This document shows positions 26,444 to 34,218 of a stretch of 64,000 nucleotides of DNA, in pieces. The stretch lies in contig NZ_RAQQ01000016.1 of assembly GCF_003610785.1 (NCBI RefSeq), forward strand, positions 111,921-175,920, read 5' to 3'. A program made the translations under genes and the position numbers. The stretch's first letter is position 1. Each line of letters opens with the position of its first letter. The stretch comes from Micromonospora globbae (GTDB taxonomy: Bacteria; Actinomycetota; Actinomycetes; Mycobacteriales; Micromonosporaceae). The notes beneath the pieces are model-generated. The model saw nothing but the letters and a program-made list of their open reading frames with translations, ran no database searches and was not told where the DNA came from.

Positions 26444-26923
26444 ATGAGCCCGTACGCCCCACCGGCCGTCGAACCCCCGCCGGACGACCGCCCGGGGCTC
26501 GCGGGTGACGCCATACGCCGGCTCGTGCACGTCGCCTCCGCCATCCGCCACGAGCAGGACGTCGAGATCGCCGATCTGGGCCTCACCCCGGCCGTCGCCC
26601 GCGCGCTGCACGAGCTCGACCCGGACCGGCCGCTGCCGGCCCGCGACCTCGCGGAGCAGTTGCGGTGCGACCGGTCCAACGTGACGGCGCTCGTCGACAA
26701 GCTGGAGCAGGCCGGCCTGGTGCAGCGCCGGGTCGACCCCACCGACCGCCGGCAGAAGACCCTGGTGGTCACCGAGGCCGGTCGCCGGATGCGGCAGCGG
26801 GTCCACGAGGTGATGTCCGACTCCCGGCTGCTCGACCGGCTCACGACCGGCGAGCTGGCCGTGCTGCGCGAGCTGGTGTGGAAGGTCTCCGACGGCGGCC
26901 ACCCGCAGGACTGCGGGGCGTAG
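26444..26923 (+). CDS. MarR-family regulator
   Basis: A 159-aa winged-helix regulator: helices DAIRRLVHVASAIRHEQD, the DNA-reading core LPARDLAEQLRCDRSNVTALVDKLEQAGLV (about 66-95) and the wing RRVDPTDRRQKTLVVTEAG. One cysteine (Cys74) lies in the recognition region and could allow redox sensing, but this is not established. It starts at ATG 26444, 33 bp after the MFS gene, with no good ribosome site but a locally AT-rich upstream stretch (around 26405-26425) that may be its own promoter. It probably regulates the upstream transporter. Confidence 0.88.
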   Translation: MSPYAPPAVEPPPDDRPGLAGDAIRRLVHVASAIRHEQDVEIADLGLTPAVARALHELDPDRPLPARDLAEQLRCDRSNVTALVDKLEQAGLVQRRVDPTDRRQKTLVVTEAGRRMRQRVHEVMSDSRLLDRLTTGELAVLRELVWKVSDGGHPQDCGA

Positions 26924-26977
26924 GGGCACCGCCCGGGCGGTGTGTGTCCGGGTGGGCGTTGCGGGCGTGCGTCGGTA

Positions 26978-29689
26978 ATGCTGTCGGACGTGACCACCCC
27001 GCACGATCTCGACGACCGGTTCCGGGAGACCCTCGCTGCCCTGGGCGCGCCGCGGCGACGCCGTGACCCGGCCGGCCCGGTCACCGACGGCGCGGCGCTG
27101 ACCGGCGCGCAGGCCCTCGACCTCTTCGACGCGCAGGTCACCAGCCGGCAGCTGGACCTCGCGGCGCGGTGGCTGCGCAGCTTCGGCGAGGGCTTCTACA
27201 CCATCGGCTCCGCCGGCCACGAGAGCAACGCCCTGGTGGCCGCCGTCCTGCGACCCACCGATCCGGCCCTGCTGCACTACCGCTCCGGCGCGTTCTACTG
27301 CGTCCGCTCGGCGCAGGCGGCCGGGTTCGTTCCCGGTGGCGGCGTCGCACCGGCCGGCGAGGCGGGGGGACCGGTCGCCGAGCGCGCCGCCGGACCGGTC
27401 GCCGAGCCTGTCGAGGGACCGGTTGCCCATGGCGCCGCCGGACCGGCCATCCAGGCGGAGGGAGCCGATCGGGCCGTCGCCCCGGCCGGTGACGGTGCCG
27501 AGGGGCCGGTCGCCGATGGTGCCGACGGGCCGGACGGTGATGGTGCCGAGGGGGTGGCCGTCCCGGACCGCGACGCCGCCCCGGCCACCCCGGGCGAGGA
27601 CGCCCCGGTCCAGGCGACCCCCGACGGGCCGGGCCCGTCCGACGCCGGCGCCTCCGATGCCGCAGCCGCCGGCGCCTCCGACGACGCTTCCGACGACGTG
27701 GCCGTGGCGGTCCAGCGCCCCTGGCCGTACGCCGAGGCCGCCCGGGACGTCCTGCGCGGCGTGGTCGCATCGTCCCGCGAGCCGATCGCCGGGGGGCGGC
27801 ACAAGGTCTTCGGCCACCCCGACCTGGCCGTCGTGCCGACCACCTCCACCATCGCCTCGCACCTGCCCCGGGCCGTCGGCATGGGGCTCGCCATCGAGGG
27901 GCGGCGCCGGCTGGAGACCCGCCGGGCCGGGGGTGGGGTGCGGCTCGGCGAGGGTGACCTGCCGGCCGCCCCCTGGCCGCCGGACTCGATCGTGGTCTGC
28001 TCGTTCGGCGACGCCTCGATCAACCACGCGAGCGCCACCGCCGCGCTCAACACGGCCGGCTGGTACGACCACACGGGCCTGCGCATCCCGGCGCTGTTCG
28101 TCTGCGAGGACAACGGCCTCGGCATCAGCGTCCGCTCGCCGCAGGGCTGGGTGGAGACGGCCCTGCGGTCCAGGCCGGGGATCCGCTACTTCGCCGCCGA
28201 CGGCAGCGATCCGGCGCAGGCGTACGCGGTGGCCGGCGAGGCGGCCGAGTGGGTGCGCCGGCACCGCCGCCCGGCGGTGCTGCACCTGCGTACGGTCCGG
28301 CTGATGGGGCACGCGGGCGCGGACGCCGAGACGGCGTACCGCAGCCCCGCCGAGATCGGCGCGGACCTGGAGCGGGACCCGGTGGCCGCCACCGCCCGGC
28401 TGCTGGTCGAGGCGGGCGTGGCGAGCGGTGAGGAGCTGGTGGCCCGGTACGACGACATCGGCTGGCGGGTGCGCCAGGTGGCCGAGGAGGTCATCGGGGA
28501 GCCGAAGCTCGCCGACGCGGCCGAGGTGGTCGCGCCGCTGGCGCCCCGCCGGCCGGTACGCGTCGCCCGGGCGGTGGCCGAGGCGGGCGCCCGCGCGGCC
28601 GGTCCCGGTGCCGCGGCGCGGGCCGAGGCGTTCGGCGGCAAGCCGCCGGAGCTGGCCGGCCCGCTCACCCTGGCGCAGAGCATCAACGCCGCGCTCACCG
28701 ACGGGATGCTCGACCACCCCGAGATGGCGGTGTTCGGCGAGGACGTGGCCGCCAAGGGCGGCGTGTACGGGGTGACGAAGGGGCTGCGGGACCGGTTCGG
28801 GCCGGCCCGGGTCTTCGACACGCTGCTCGACGAGACGTCGGTGCTCGGGCTCGGGCTGGGAGCCGGGCTGGCCGGGATGCTCCCGGTGCCGGAGATCCAG
28901 TACCTGGCGTACCTGCACAACGCCGAGGACCAGTTGCGCGGCGAGGCGGCCACGATGCGGTTCTTCTCGCAGGGGGCGTACCGGAACCCCATGGTGGTGC
29001 GCATCGCCGGCCTCGCGTACCAGGAGGGCTTCGGCGGGCACTTCCACAACGACAACTCGGTGGCCGTGCTCCGCGACGTTCCCGGCCTGGTCATCGCGGT
29101 GCCGGCGCGGCCGGACGACGCCGCGCCGATGCTGCGGACCTGCCTGGCCAGCGCCGCCGTGGACGGCAGCGTCTGCGTGTTCCTGGAGCCGATCGCGCTC
29201 TACCACACCCGCGACCTGTACGCCGACGGCGACGGCGAGTGGTCGGCCCCCTACGCCGAGCCGGGGGCGTGGGCGAGCGCCCACGTGCCGATCGGTCGCG
29301 CCCGGGTCTACGGGGTGGGCTCGGCCGAGGACCTCACGATCATCACCTTTGGTAACGGCGTACGCCTGTCGCTGCGGGCGGCGGCCGCGCTCGCCGACGA
29401 GGGCGTCGGCACCCGCGTGGTGGACCTGCGCTGGCTCGCGCCCCTGCCCGTGGCGGACATCATCCGGGAGGCGTCGGCGACCGGCCGGGTGCTGGTGGTG
29501 GACGAGACCCGCCGGTCCGGCGGGGTGGGCGAGGGCGTGATCGCCGCACTGGTCGATGCCGGATATGTCGGTGCGGCGCGGCGGGTTGCCGGAGTTGACT
29601 CGTTTGTACCATTAGGTCCGGCCGCGCGTCAGGTTCTGGTCTCGGAGGATGCCATTACCCAGGGTGCCCGTACGCTCCTGGCACGGTAA
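26978..29689 (+). CDS. Fused E1 alpha/beta thiamine-dependent 2-oxo acid dehydrogenase
   Basis: A roughly 903-aa protein joining E1 alpha and E1 beta of the branched-chain/pyruvate type dehydrogenases in one chain. The alpha half has GSAGHESNALVAAVL and HYRSGAFYCVRSAQA, then the ThDP motif (CSFGDASINHASATAALNTAG to CEDNGLGIS). The beta half (from about 560) has AVFGEDVAAKGGVYGVTKGL, PVPEIQYLAYLHNAEDQLRGEAA, and YQEGFGGHFHNDNS. A low-complexity insert (about residues 117-240) splits the alpha half. The start is uncertain (ATG 26978 or GTG 26990; neither has a clear ribosome site). No E2 or E3 gene is nearby, so the substrate is unknown. Confidence 0.88.
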   Translation: MLSDVTTPHDLDDRFRETLAALGAPRRRRDPAGPVTDGAALTGAQALDLFDAQVTSRQLDLAARWLRSFGEGFYTIGSAGHESNALVAAVLRPTDPALLHYRSGAFYCVRSAQAAGFVPGGGVAPAGEAGGPVAERAAGPVAEPVEGPVAHGAAGPAIQAEGADRAVAPAGDGAEGPVADGADGPDGDGAEGVAVPDRDAAPATPGEDAPVQATPDGPGPSDAGASDAAAAGASDDASDDVAVAVQRPWPYAEAARDVLRGVVASSREPIAGGRHKVFGHPDLAVVPTTSTIASHLPRAVGMGLAIEGRRRLETRRAGGGVRLGEGDLPAAPWPPDSIVVCSFGDASINHASATAALNTAGWYDHTGLRIPALFVCEDNGLGISVRSPQGWVETALRSRPGIRYFAADGSDPAQAYAVAGEAAEWVRRHRRPAVLHLRTVRLMGHAGADAETAYRSPAEIGADLERDPVAATARLLVEAGVASGEELVARYDDIGWRVRQVAEEVIGEPKLADAAEVVAPLAPRRPVRVARAVAEAGARAAGPGAAARAEAFGGKPPELAGPLTLAQSINAALTDGMLDHPEMAVFGEDVAAKGGVYGVTKGLRDRFGPARVFDTLLDETSVLGLGLGAGLAGMLPVPEIQYLAYLHNAEDQLRGEAATMRFFSQGAYRNPMVVRIAGLAYQEGFGGHFHNDNSVAVLRDVPGLVIAVPARPDDAAPMLRTCLASAAVDGSVCVFLEPIALYHTRDLYADGDGEWSAPYAEPGAWASAHVPIGRARVYGVGSAEDLTIITFGNGVRLSLRAAAALADEGVGTRVVDLRWLAPLPVADIIREASATGRVLVVDETRRSGGVGEGVIAALVDAGYVGAARRVAGVDSFVPLGPAARQVLVSEDAITQGARTLLAR
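27340..27700 (+). repeat. Degenerate low-complexity repeat inside the fused E1 gene
   Basis: About 360 bp, in frame, encode a Gly/Ala/Pro/Asp/Glu-rich stretch with recurring GPVA(E/D/H) and DGAEG units. At DNA level, variants of GGACCGGTCGCC recur. The flanking sequence is well-folded E1 alpha on both sides, so this looks like an expanded surface loop. Confidence 0.7.
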
Positions 29690-29801
29690 ATTCCGTTCCA
29701 CCCGGTGCGCCACTTGCGCGGGGGGCCACAACTGTGTGGACTTTGCCTGACGGCGTCGAGCAGGCGCCGCGAGCAGGGACGAGATGAGGAGGCACGCGAC
29801 A

Positions 29802-30239
29802 GTGAGCGCGACCGCAGGTCAGGCCGCCGACGGGGTACGCAGCCTGGCGGACCGGTTCGGGATCGAACCGGGGATGGTCGTCATGGAGATGGGGTACGAC
29901 GACGACGTCGACCACGACCTCCGCGACGCCCTGACTGACCGCTGTGGGGAGCTGGTCGAGGAGGACACCGACGAGGTGGTCGACGCGGTGCTGGTCTGGT
30001 ACCGCGACGGCGACGGTGACCTCTTCGAACTCCTCGTCGACGCCCTCGGCCCGCTGGCCGACAACGGGGTCGTGTGGCTGCTGACGCCCAAGGCGGGGCG
30101 TGAGGGGCACGTGGAGCCCAGCGAGATCGCCGAGTCGGCCCCGACCGCCGGGCTCCAGCAGACCTCGACGGTCAACGCCGGCCGGGACTGGAGCGCGGCC
30201 CGCCTCGTCCTGCGCCGCGGGGCCAAGAGCAAGAAGTAG
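29802..30239 (+). CDS. DUF3052 family protein
   Basis: A 145-aa acidic protein of the actinobacterial DUF3052 family. The start is GTG 29802, because GAGGAGG lies 9 nt upstream; the in-frame ATG at 29784 contains that ribosome site and is less likely. Family segments are LADRFGIEPGMVVMEMGYDDDVD, LVEEDTDEVVDAVLVWYRDGDGDL and the C-terminal GLQQTSTVNAGRDWSAARLVLRRG followed by a lysine tail. The biochemical role is unknown. In mycobacteria the homologue sits between aceE and ahpE; here it also directly precedes ahpE, so the pairing is conserved. Confidence 0.92.
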   Translation: MSATAGQAADGVRSLADRFGIEPGMVVMEMGYDDDVDHDLRDALTDRCGELVEEDTDEVVDAVLVWYRDGDGDLFELLVDALGPLADNGVVWLLTPKAGREGHVEPSEIAESAPTAGLQQTSTVNAGRDWSAARLVLRRGAKSKK

Positions 30240-30346
30240 GCCGGCCGCCGCACCCGTCGTGGGCGGCAGCCGTCCGCTCGCCCAGCGGACGCCACCGCCG
30301 GGCGGGCACGGTGGCGCCGTCCCGACCCCCTTCGAGGAGTTTCCGC

Positions 30347-30811
30347 ATGCCCATCGAGGTTGGCGCGCAGGCGCCGGACTTCGTGCTGAAGGACCAGAAC
30401 AACCAGGAGGTCCGCCTCTCGGACTTCCGGGGCAGGCGGAACGTGCTGCTGGTGTTCTACCCGCTCGCCTTCACCGGCGTCTGCCAGGGCGAGCTGAGCG
30501 ACATCCGGGACAACCTCGACGAGTACGCCAACGACCGCGTCCAGGTGCTCACGGTCAGCGTCGACTCGGTCTACAGCCACAAGGTGTGGGCCGACCGCGA
30601 GGGCTACCGGTTCCCGATGCTCGCCGACTTCTGGCCGCACGGCGCGGTCGCCCAGGCGTACGGCGTCTTCAACGAGGCCGCCGGTGTCGCGAACCGCGGC
30701 ACGTTCGTGATCGACAAGGGCGGTGTCGTCCGGTACGCCGAGATGAACCTGCCGGGGGAGGCCCGCGACCAGCTGGCCTGGCGAAAGGCGCTCGCCGAGC
30801 TGGCCGACTGA
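30347..30811 (+). CDS. ahpE: AhpE-type one-cysteine peroxiredoxin
   Basis: A 154-aa thiol peroxidase that reduces hydroperoxides and peroxynitrite. The peroxidatic cysteine is Cys46 in the signature Pro39-xxx-Thr43-xx-Cys46 (YPLAFTGVCQGEL). No resolving cysteine is present, matching the 1-Cys AhpE group that in actinobacteria is recycled by mycothiol/mycoredoxin. The end motif (LPGEARDQLAWRKALAEL) and the length are normal. ATG 30347 was chosen because GAGGAG precedes it by 7 nt. It lies 107 bp after the DUF3052 gene on the same strand and may be cotranscribed. A tRNA gene follows. Confidence 0.94.
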   Translation: MPIEVGAQAPDFVLKDQNNQEVRLSDFRGRRNVLLVFYPLAFTGVCQGELSDIRDNLDEYANDRVQVLTVSVDSVYSHKVWADREGYRFPMLADFWPHGAVAQAYGVFNEAAGVANRGTFVIDKGGVVRYAEMNLPGEARDQLAWRKALAELAD

Positions 30812-30892
30812 TCCCCACCGGGCACGCCGTGCCACCGGGCCGGCGGCCAGCAGGTAAGCTTGCCAGCCACCGGCCCGCCGCACGGGCGTTCC

Positions 30893-30964
30893 GGGCGCGT
30901 AGCTCAGTGGGAGAGCACTCGCCTTACAAGCGAGGGGTCGCAGGTTCGAAACCTGCCGCGCCCA
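30893..30964 (+). tRNA. tRNA-Val (anticodon UAC)
   Basis: A complete 72-nt cloverleaf. The acceptor stem GGGCGCG/CGCGCCC has seven pairs and discriminator A. The D arm is GCTC/GAGC, the anticodon stem CTCGC/GCGAG with loop CTTACAA (anticodon TAC), variable loop GGGTC, and the T arm GCAGG-TTCGAAA-CCTGC. CCA is not encoded. It reads GUA valine codons, rare in this genome. Confidence 0.97.
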
Positions 30965-31138
30965 CAAAACCAGCCCTCACCTGCGGAAACGCCGCTGCCA
31001 GCCAGGACGTTCCGGTGCTTGGCCGCTCGCCGAGCACTCGCCTGTGCGATGCGGTCACGGCGGACCCCGGCGATCGCGCCGCGGGTCCTCTCCCCGGCGC
31101 TGCTCCGGGTCGGTGCGAGTGCCCCCGGGGTGTTGATC

Positions 31139-32662
31139 TCAGCCGCAGCAGTTGCCGCCGGCGGTGGGCAGGGTGACCAGCCGGAGACGTGAGCCGTCGG
31201 CGGTGGCCGGCGGGGCGTCGAACTGGTCGCCGGCGAGTGCGGCCAGTTGGAGAGCGACGCCCGGGTCGATGCCGAGCTCCTCCGCCGCGGCGCGGGTCGC
31301 GTCGGCGACGGATCCCGCGACGGGGAGGTGTCGCAGCGCGGAGGAGATGAGCTGGGCGGGCACCTCGGCGGGCAGGCCGAAGCGGGCGGCGGCCTCGTCG
31401 AACAGGGACTTGGCGCCGAGGGTAGCGCTGCACACCCCGGTCTCGGGAAGGTCGAGCTGGACGTCGCGGGCGGCGCTCCAGTCGCCGGCCAGGGCGGCAA
31501 CGATCGAGCGGACCTGTTCGTAGCCGGTGGCCATGAGGAACGTCGGGGCGCGCCCGTAGCTCTTCATGCCGACCGCGTAGTAGCCGGGCTCCGGCTGGGT
31601 CAGCTCGTCGATCCCGTGTGGTCGGACCGTTCCGCAGGAGTGCTCGTTCGGGTCGATCAGCGGCGCCAGGGCACGCGTGCAGCCGAGCACCGGGTCCAGG
31701 TCGAGGCGTAGTTCGCTGGCGATGGTGTGGTCGGGGCGGAAGCCGGTGGCCGAGACGACGCGATCGGCGGTCACGGTGCGGCCGTCACCGGCGACCAGCT
31801 CCACGGTGCCGGCCCCGGGCCGTACGGCGGTGACGGCGAATCCCGTGAGCAGGGTGACCTGCCCGGTGCCGACGAGCAGCTTGAGACCCGTCCCGAGGGC
31901 GCCGCGGGCCGGCAGGGCGTCGGCCTCACCGCCGCCCAGGGCCCGGTCGATCGCGCTACCGCGCACCACCCAGGTGACCCGGGTGCCCGGTGCCTGCTCG
32001 ACGAGTTGGGCGAGGGCGAGCAGCGTGTTGGCGGCGGAGTGGCCGGCACCCACCACGACGGTGTGCCGGCCGGCGTAGGCGTCGCGGTCGGTGCCCAGGA
32101 CGTCGGGCAGGGCGTGGTCGACGAAGGCGGCGGCCTGGTCCTCACCGTGGGCGGGCAGGCCGTTCGCGCCCAACACGTTCGGCGTCCGCCAGGTGCCGGA
32201 GGCGTCGATGACGGCGCGCGCGAGGATCTCCTCGCCACCGGCGAGCCGGGCGACGAACGGCGCCTGCTCGCGGCCGGCGGTGCGGACCCGGTCGACGCCG
32301 ACGCGGCCCAGCGCGGTGACCCGCGCGCCGTAGCGCACACGCGGGGCCAGGGCGGGCAGCTCCGTGAGCGGTCGAAGGTAGCCCTCGACCAGCTCGGCGC
32401 CCGTGGGAAGCTGCTCGTCGTCCGGGGCGGGCCAGCCGGCGGCGTCCAGCAGGCGGCGGGCGGCGGCGTCGACGTTGTAGCGCCAGGGGGAGAACAGCCG
32501 GATGTGGCCCCACTGGCCGACGGACGCGCCCGCCTGCTCGCCGGCCTCCACGACGGTGAAGGGCAGTCCGCGCTCGTGCAGGTGGGCGGCGGCGGCGAGG
32601 CCCACCGGCCCGGCGCCGATGACGAGTACGGGCAGCTCGTCGACGGAAGTCAGCTCGTCCAT
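31139..32662 (-). CDS. FAD/NAD(P)-binding flavoprotein monooxygenase/reductase of the arsenic-type cluster
   Basis: A 507-aa flavoenzyme with two dinucleotide folds: FAD site GAGPVG (16-21) and NAD(P)H site GAGHSA (205-210), plus the ATGFRPD-type segment (SATGFRPDH). It resembles flavin monooxygenases/thioredoxin-reductase-like proteins found in actinobacterial arsenic operons (ArsO-type), but it lacks the CxxC of thioredoxin reductase. The chain ends in GGNCCG: a vicinal Cys505-Cys506 pair at the extreme C-terminus that could take electrons or bind arsenite. ATG 32662 has GAGGAGAG upstream. It follows the 48-aa cysteine peptide gene by 36 bp, so the two probably form an operon. The substrate is unknown. 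Confidence 0.85.
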   Translation of the reverse strand: MDELTSVDELPVLVIGAGPVGLAAAAHLHERGLPFTVVEAGEQAGASVGQWGHIRLFSPWRYNVDAAARRLLDAAGWPAPDDEQLPTGAELVEGYLRPLTELPALAPRVRYGARVTALGRVGVDRVRTAGREQAPFVARLAGGEEILARAVIDASGTWRTPNVLGANGLPAHGEDQAAAFVDHALPDVLGTDRDAYAGRHTVVVGAGHSAANTLLALAQLVEQAPGTRVTWVVRGSAIDRALGGGEADALPARGALGTGLKLLVGTGQVTLLTGFAVTAVRPGAGTVELVAGDGRTVTADRVVSATGFRPDHTIASELRLDLDPVLGCTRALAPLIDPNEHSCGTVRPHGIDELTQPEPGYYAVGMKSYGRAPTFLMATGYEQVRSIVAALAGDWSAARDVQLDLPETGVCSATLGAKSLFDEAAARFGLPAEVPAQLISSALRHLPVAGSVADATRAAAEELGIDPGVALQLAALAGDQFDAPPATADGSRLRLVTLPTAGGNCCG

Positions 32663-32698
32663 GGTCGATCTCTCTCCTCGCGGGCGACGTGTCACGGA

Positions 32699-32845
32699 TC
32701 AGCGGATGAACGACGTGGCGGCGAGCACGCTCGTGCGGGCGCGCTCGCGTCGGGCGTCAGCGCGGCACTGGCTGGTGCAGACCTCGCCGCAGCGGTCGGA
32801 GAAGGAGACGGTGGGCCGGGAGGGCCGGCGCAGGCGGGCGAACAC
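32699..32845 (-). CDS. 48-aa CxxxCxxxC peptide upstream of the flavoprotein
   Basis: A short gene from GTG 32845 to TGA 32699. The ribosome site GAGGTGAT is nearly complementary to the 16S rRNA end, with good spacing, which strongly supports translation. The peptide is basic (FARLRRPSRPTVSF...) with three cysteines at 19, 23 and 27 in the helix-compatible spacing CGEVCTSQC, then an Arg-rich helix. Three thiols on one face of a helix would make a plausible As(III) or soft-metal ligand. It is cotranscribed with the flavoprotein and preceded by twin operator-like repeats. I recall similar short peptides beside arsenic flavoproteins but know no assigned function. Confidence 0.65.
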   Translation of the reverse strand: MFARLRRPSRPTVSFSDRCGEVCTSQCRADARRERARTSVLAATSFIR

Positions 32846-32855
32846 TCAGATCACC

Positions 32856-32908
32856 TCTGTCTAGACAGATATCTAACCAGGCACAAGCCTGCCCTCTGAT
32901 TCGACAGA
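32856..32908 (-). promoter_or_regulatory. Two operator-like palindromes before the Cys-peptide gene
   Basis: TCTGTCTAGACAGA (32856-32869) is a perfect 14-bp palindrome. A related element, TCTG-N6-CAGA, lies at 32895-32908; extended to 16 bp the two match at 13 positions when read on the minus strand, and their starts are 39 bp apart. The downstream palindrome touches the ribosome site. This is unlike the CTCAAC-N4-GTTGAG operator of the arsR gene, which suggests a second regulator. Confidence 0.55.
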
Positions 32909-32994
32909 CGTCAAGTTAGATGCACGTCGAGGCAGGAGGTGATCCCTGACACGCACAGCGGCGGAGAGTCGGCGCGGGCGGCGGGCGCCTCGCG

Positions 32995-33411
32995 TCAGTG
33001 GGCGCGGTCCGCGGGCAGGAGGTCGTCGACGAGGCGCTGCACCCGGTCGCGGATCTCGTCCCGGATCGGCCGTACCGCTTCGACGCTCTTGCCGGCCGGG
33101 TCGTCCAGCTTCCAGTCCTCGTACCGCCTGCCGGGGAAGACGGGGCAGGCGTCACCGCAGCCCATGGTGACGATGACGTCCGAGGATTTCGCCGTCTCGT
33201 ACTCCAGCAGCTCCGGCCGCTGGTTGCCGATGTCGATGCCGACCTCGCGCATGGCCTCGACGGCGGCGGGATTGACCTGGTCGCCGGGTGCGGAGCCGGC
33301 GGAGCGGACCTCGACGGCGTCGCCGGCGAGGTGACGCAGCCAGCCGGCGGCCATCTGGGAGCGGCCGGCGTTGTGGACGCAGACGAACAGGACGCTGGGC
33401 TTGTCGCTCAT
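32995..33411 (-). CDS. arsC: Arsenate reductase, low-molecular-weight phosphatase type
   Basis: A 138-aa ArsC that reduces arsenate to arsenite. The P-loop CVHNAGRS begins at Cys11, the nucleophile; Cys85 and Cys89 in MGCGDACP provide the redox relay, and WKLDDPAG carries the general-acid aspartate. The three-cysteine layout fits thioredoxin- or mycothiol-linked ArsC enzymes of actinobacteria; which donor is used cannot be told from sequence. ATG 33411 overlaps the aquaglyceroporin stop as ATGA, so reductase and channel are translationally coupled. It is the third gene from the arsR promoter. Confidence 0.93.
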   Translation of the reverse strand: MSDKPSVLFVCVHNAGRSQMAAGWLRHLAGDAVEVRSAGSAPGDQVNPAAVEAMREVGIDIGNQRPELLEYETAKSSDVIVTMGCGDACPVFPGRRYEDWKLDDPAGKSVEAVRPIRDEIRDRVQRLVDDLLPADRAH

Positions 33412-34160
33412 GATGCGCCTTCCGGGTTGTCCAGGCAATGGGGACGGTCGGCGGGTACGACCACCTGGTCCGCGGCCTCGCCGGCGTCGGGGTAGAGCGC
33501 GGCGAGCAGGCTCGCGCCGGCGGCGAGGCCGACGAGCTGCGCCAGGACGAAGCCGGGCACCGAGCCGGGGGCGATGCCGGCGAAGGTGTCGGTGAACGCC
33601 CGGCCGATCGTGACGGCCGGGTTGGCGAACGACGTGGACGAGGTGAACCAGTAGGCAGCCCCGATGTAGGCGCCGACGGCGGCGGGCGCGACCAGGGCCC
33701 GGCCGGAACGGGCGAGGGCGAAGACCAGCAGGATCAGACCGGTGGTGGCGACGACCTCGCCGAGCCACAGGTGCCCCGCCGACCGGTCCGTGCGTGAGAG
33801 GTCCACAGCGGGAAGGTCGAACATCAGGTTCGCCAGCACCGACCCGGCGACCGCGCCCAGGACCTGGGCGGCGACGTATCCGCCCAGGTCGCGGAGGGTC
33901 AGGCCGGTGCCGGCGCGGCGGCCGAGGAGCCAGTCGGCGGCGGAGACGACGGGGTTGAGGTGGGCGCCGGAGACCGGGCCGAAGATCAGGATCAGCGCGC
34001 CGAGGGCGAACGCGGTGGCGACGGAGTTCGCCAGCAGTTGCAGACCGACGTCGCCGGGGGAGAGGGTCGCGGCCATGATGCCGGAGCCGACCACGGCGGT
34101 GACCAGCAGCGCGGTACCGGTGAACTCGGCCAGCAGGCGCCGCCGGAGTGCGACCCTCAT
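33408..34160 (-). CDS. Aquaglyceroporin (MIP family), probable arsenite channel
   Basis: A 250-aa MIP channel with six membrane helices and the two pore half-helices: NPV at 69-71 (SGAHLNPVV) and NPA at 180-182 (SFANPAVTIGR), with selectivity Arg187. The first box is NPV instead of NPA. Lying between ArsR and ArsC, it most likely lets As(OH)3 made by ArsC leave by diffusion, as proposed for AqpS in rhizobia; channel-ArsC fusions are also known in actinobacteria. ATG 34160 follows AGAGG by 8 nt. It overlaps arsC by 4 nt and lies 58 bp after the regulator gene. Confidence 0.9.
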   Translation of the reverse strand: MRVALRRRLLAEFTGTALLVTAVVGSGIMAATLSPGDVGLQLLANSVATAFALGALILIFGPVSGAHLNPVVSAADWLLGRRAGTGLTLRDLGGYVAAQVLGAVAGSVLANLMFDLPAVDLSRTDRSAGHLWLGEVVATTGLILLVFALARSGRALVAPAAVGAYIGAAYWFTSSTSFANPAVTIGRAFTDTFAGIAPGSVPGFVLAQLVGLAAGASLLAALYPDAGEAADQVVVPADRPHCLDNPEGAS

Positions 34161-34218
34161 CAGCTCGTCCTCTCCCGGTGCCCGAGAGGCCCCATGGCAC
34201 CCACACGATCCGGGGCGC

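Noticed and set aside
26411..29284. A 957-codon minus-strand frame opposite the fused E1 gene
   Set aside because: No ribosome site, biased composition, and the real gene on the plus strand has clear domain motifs throughout.
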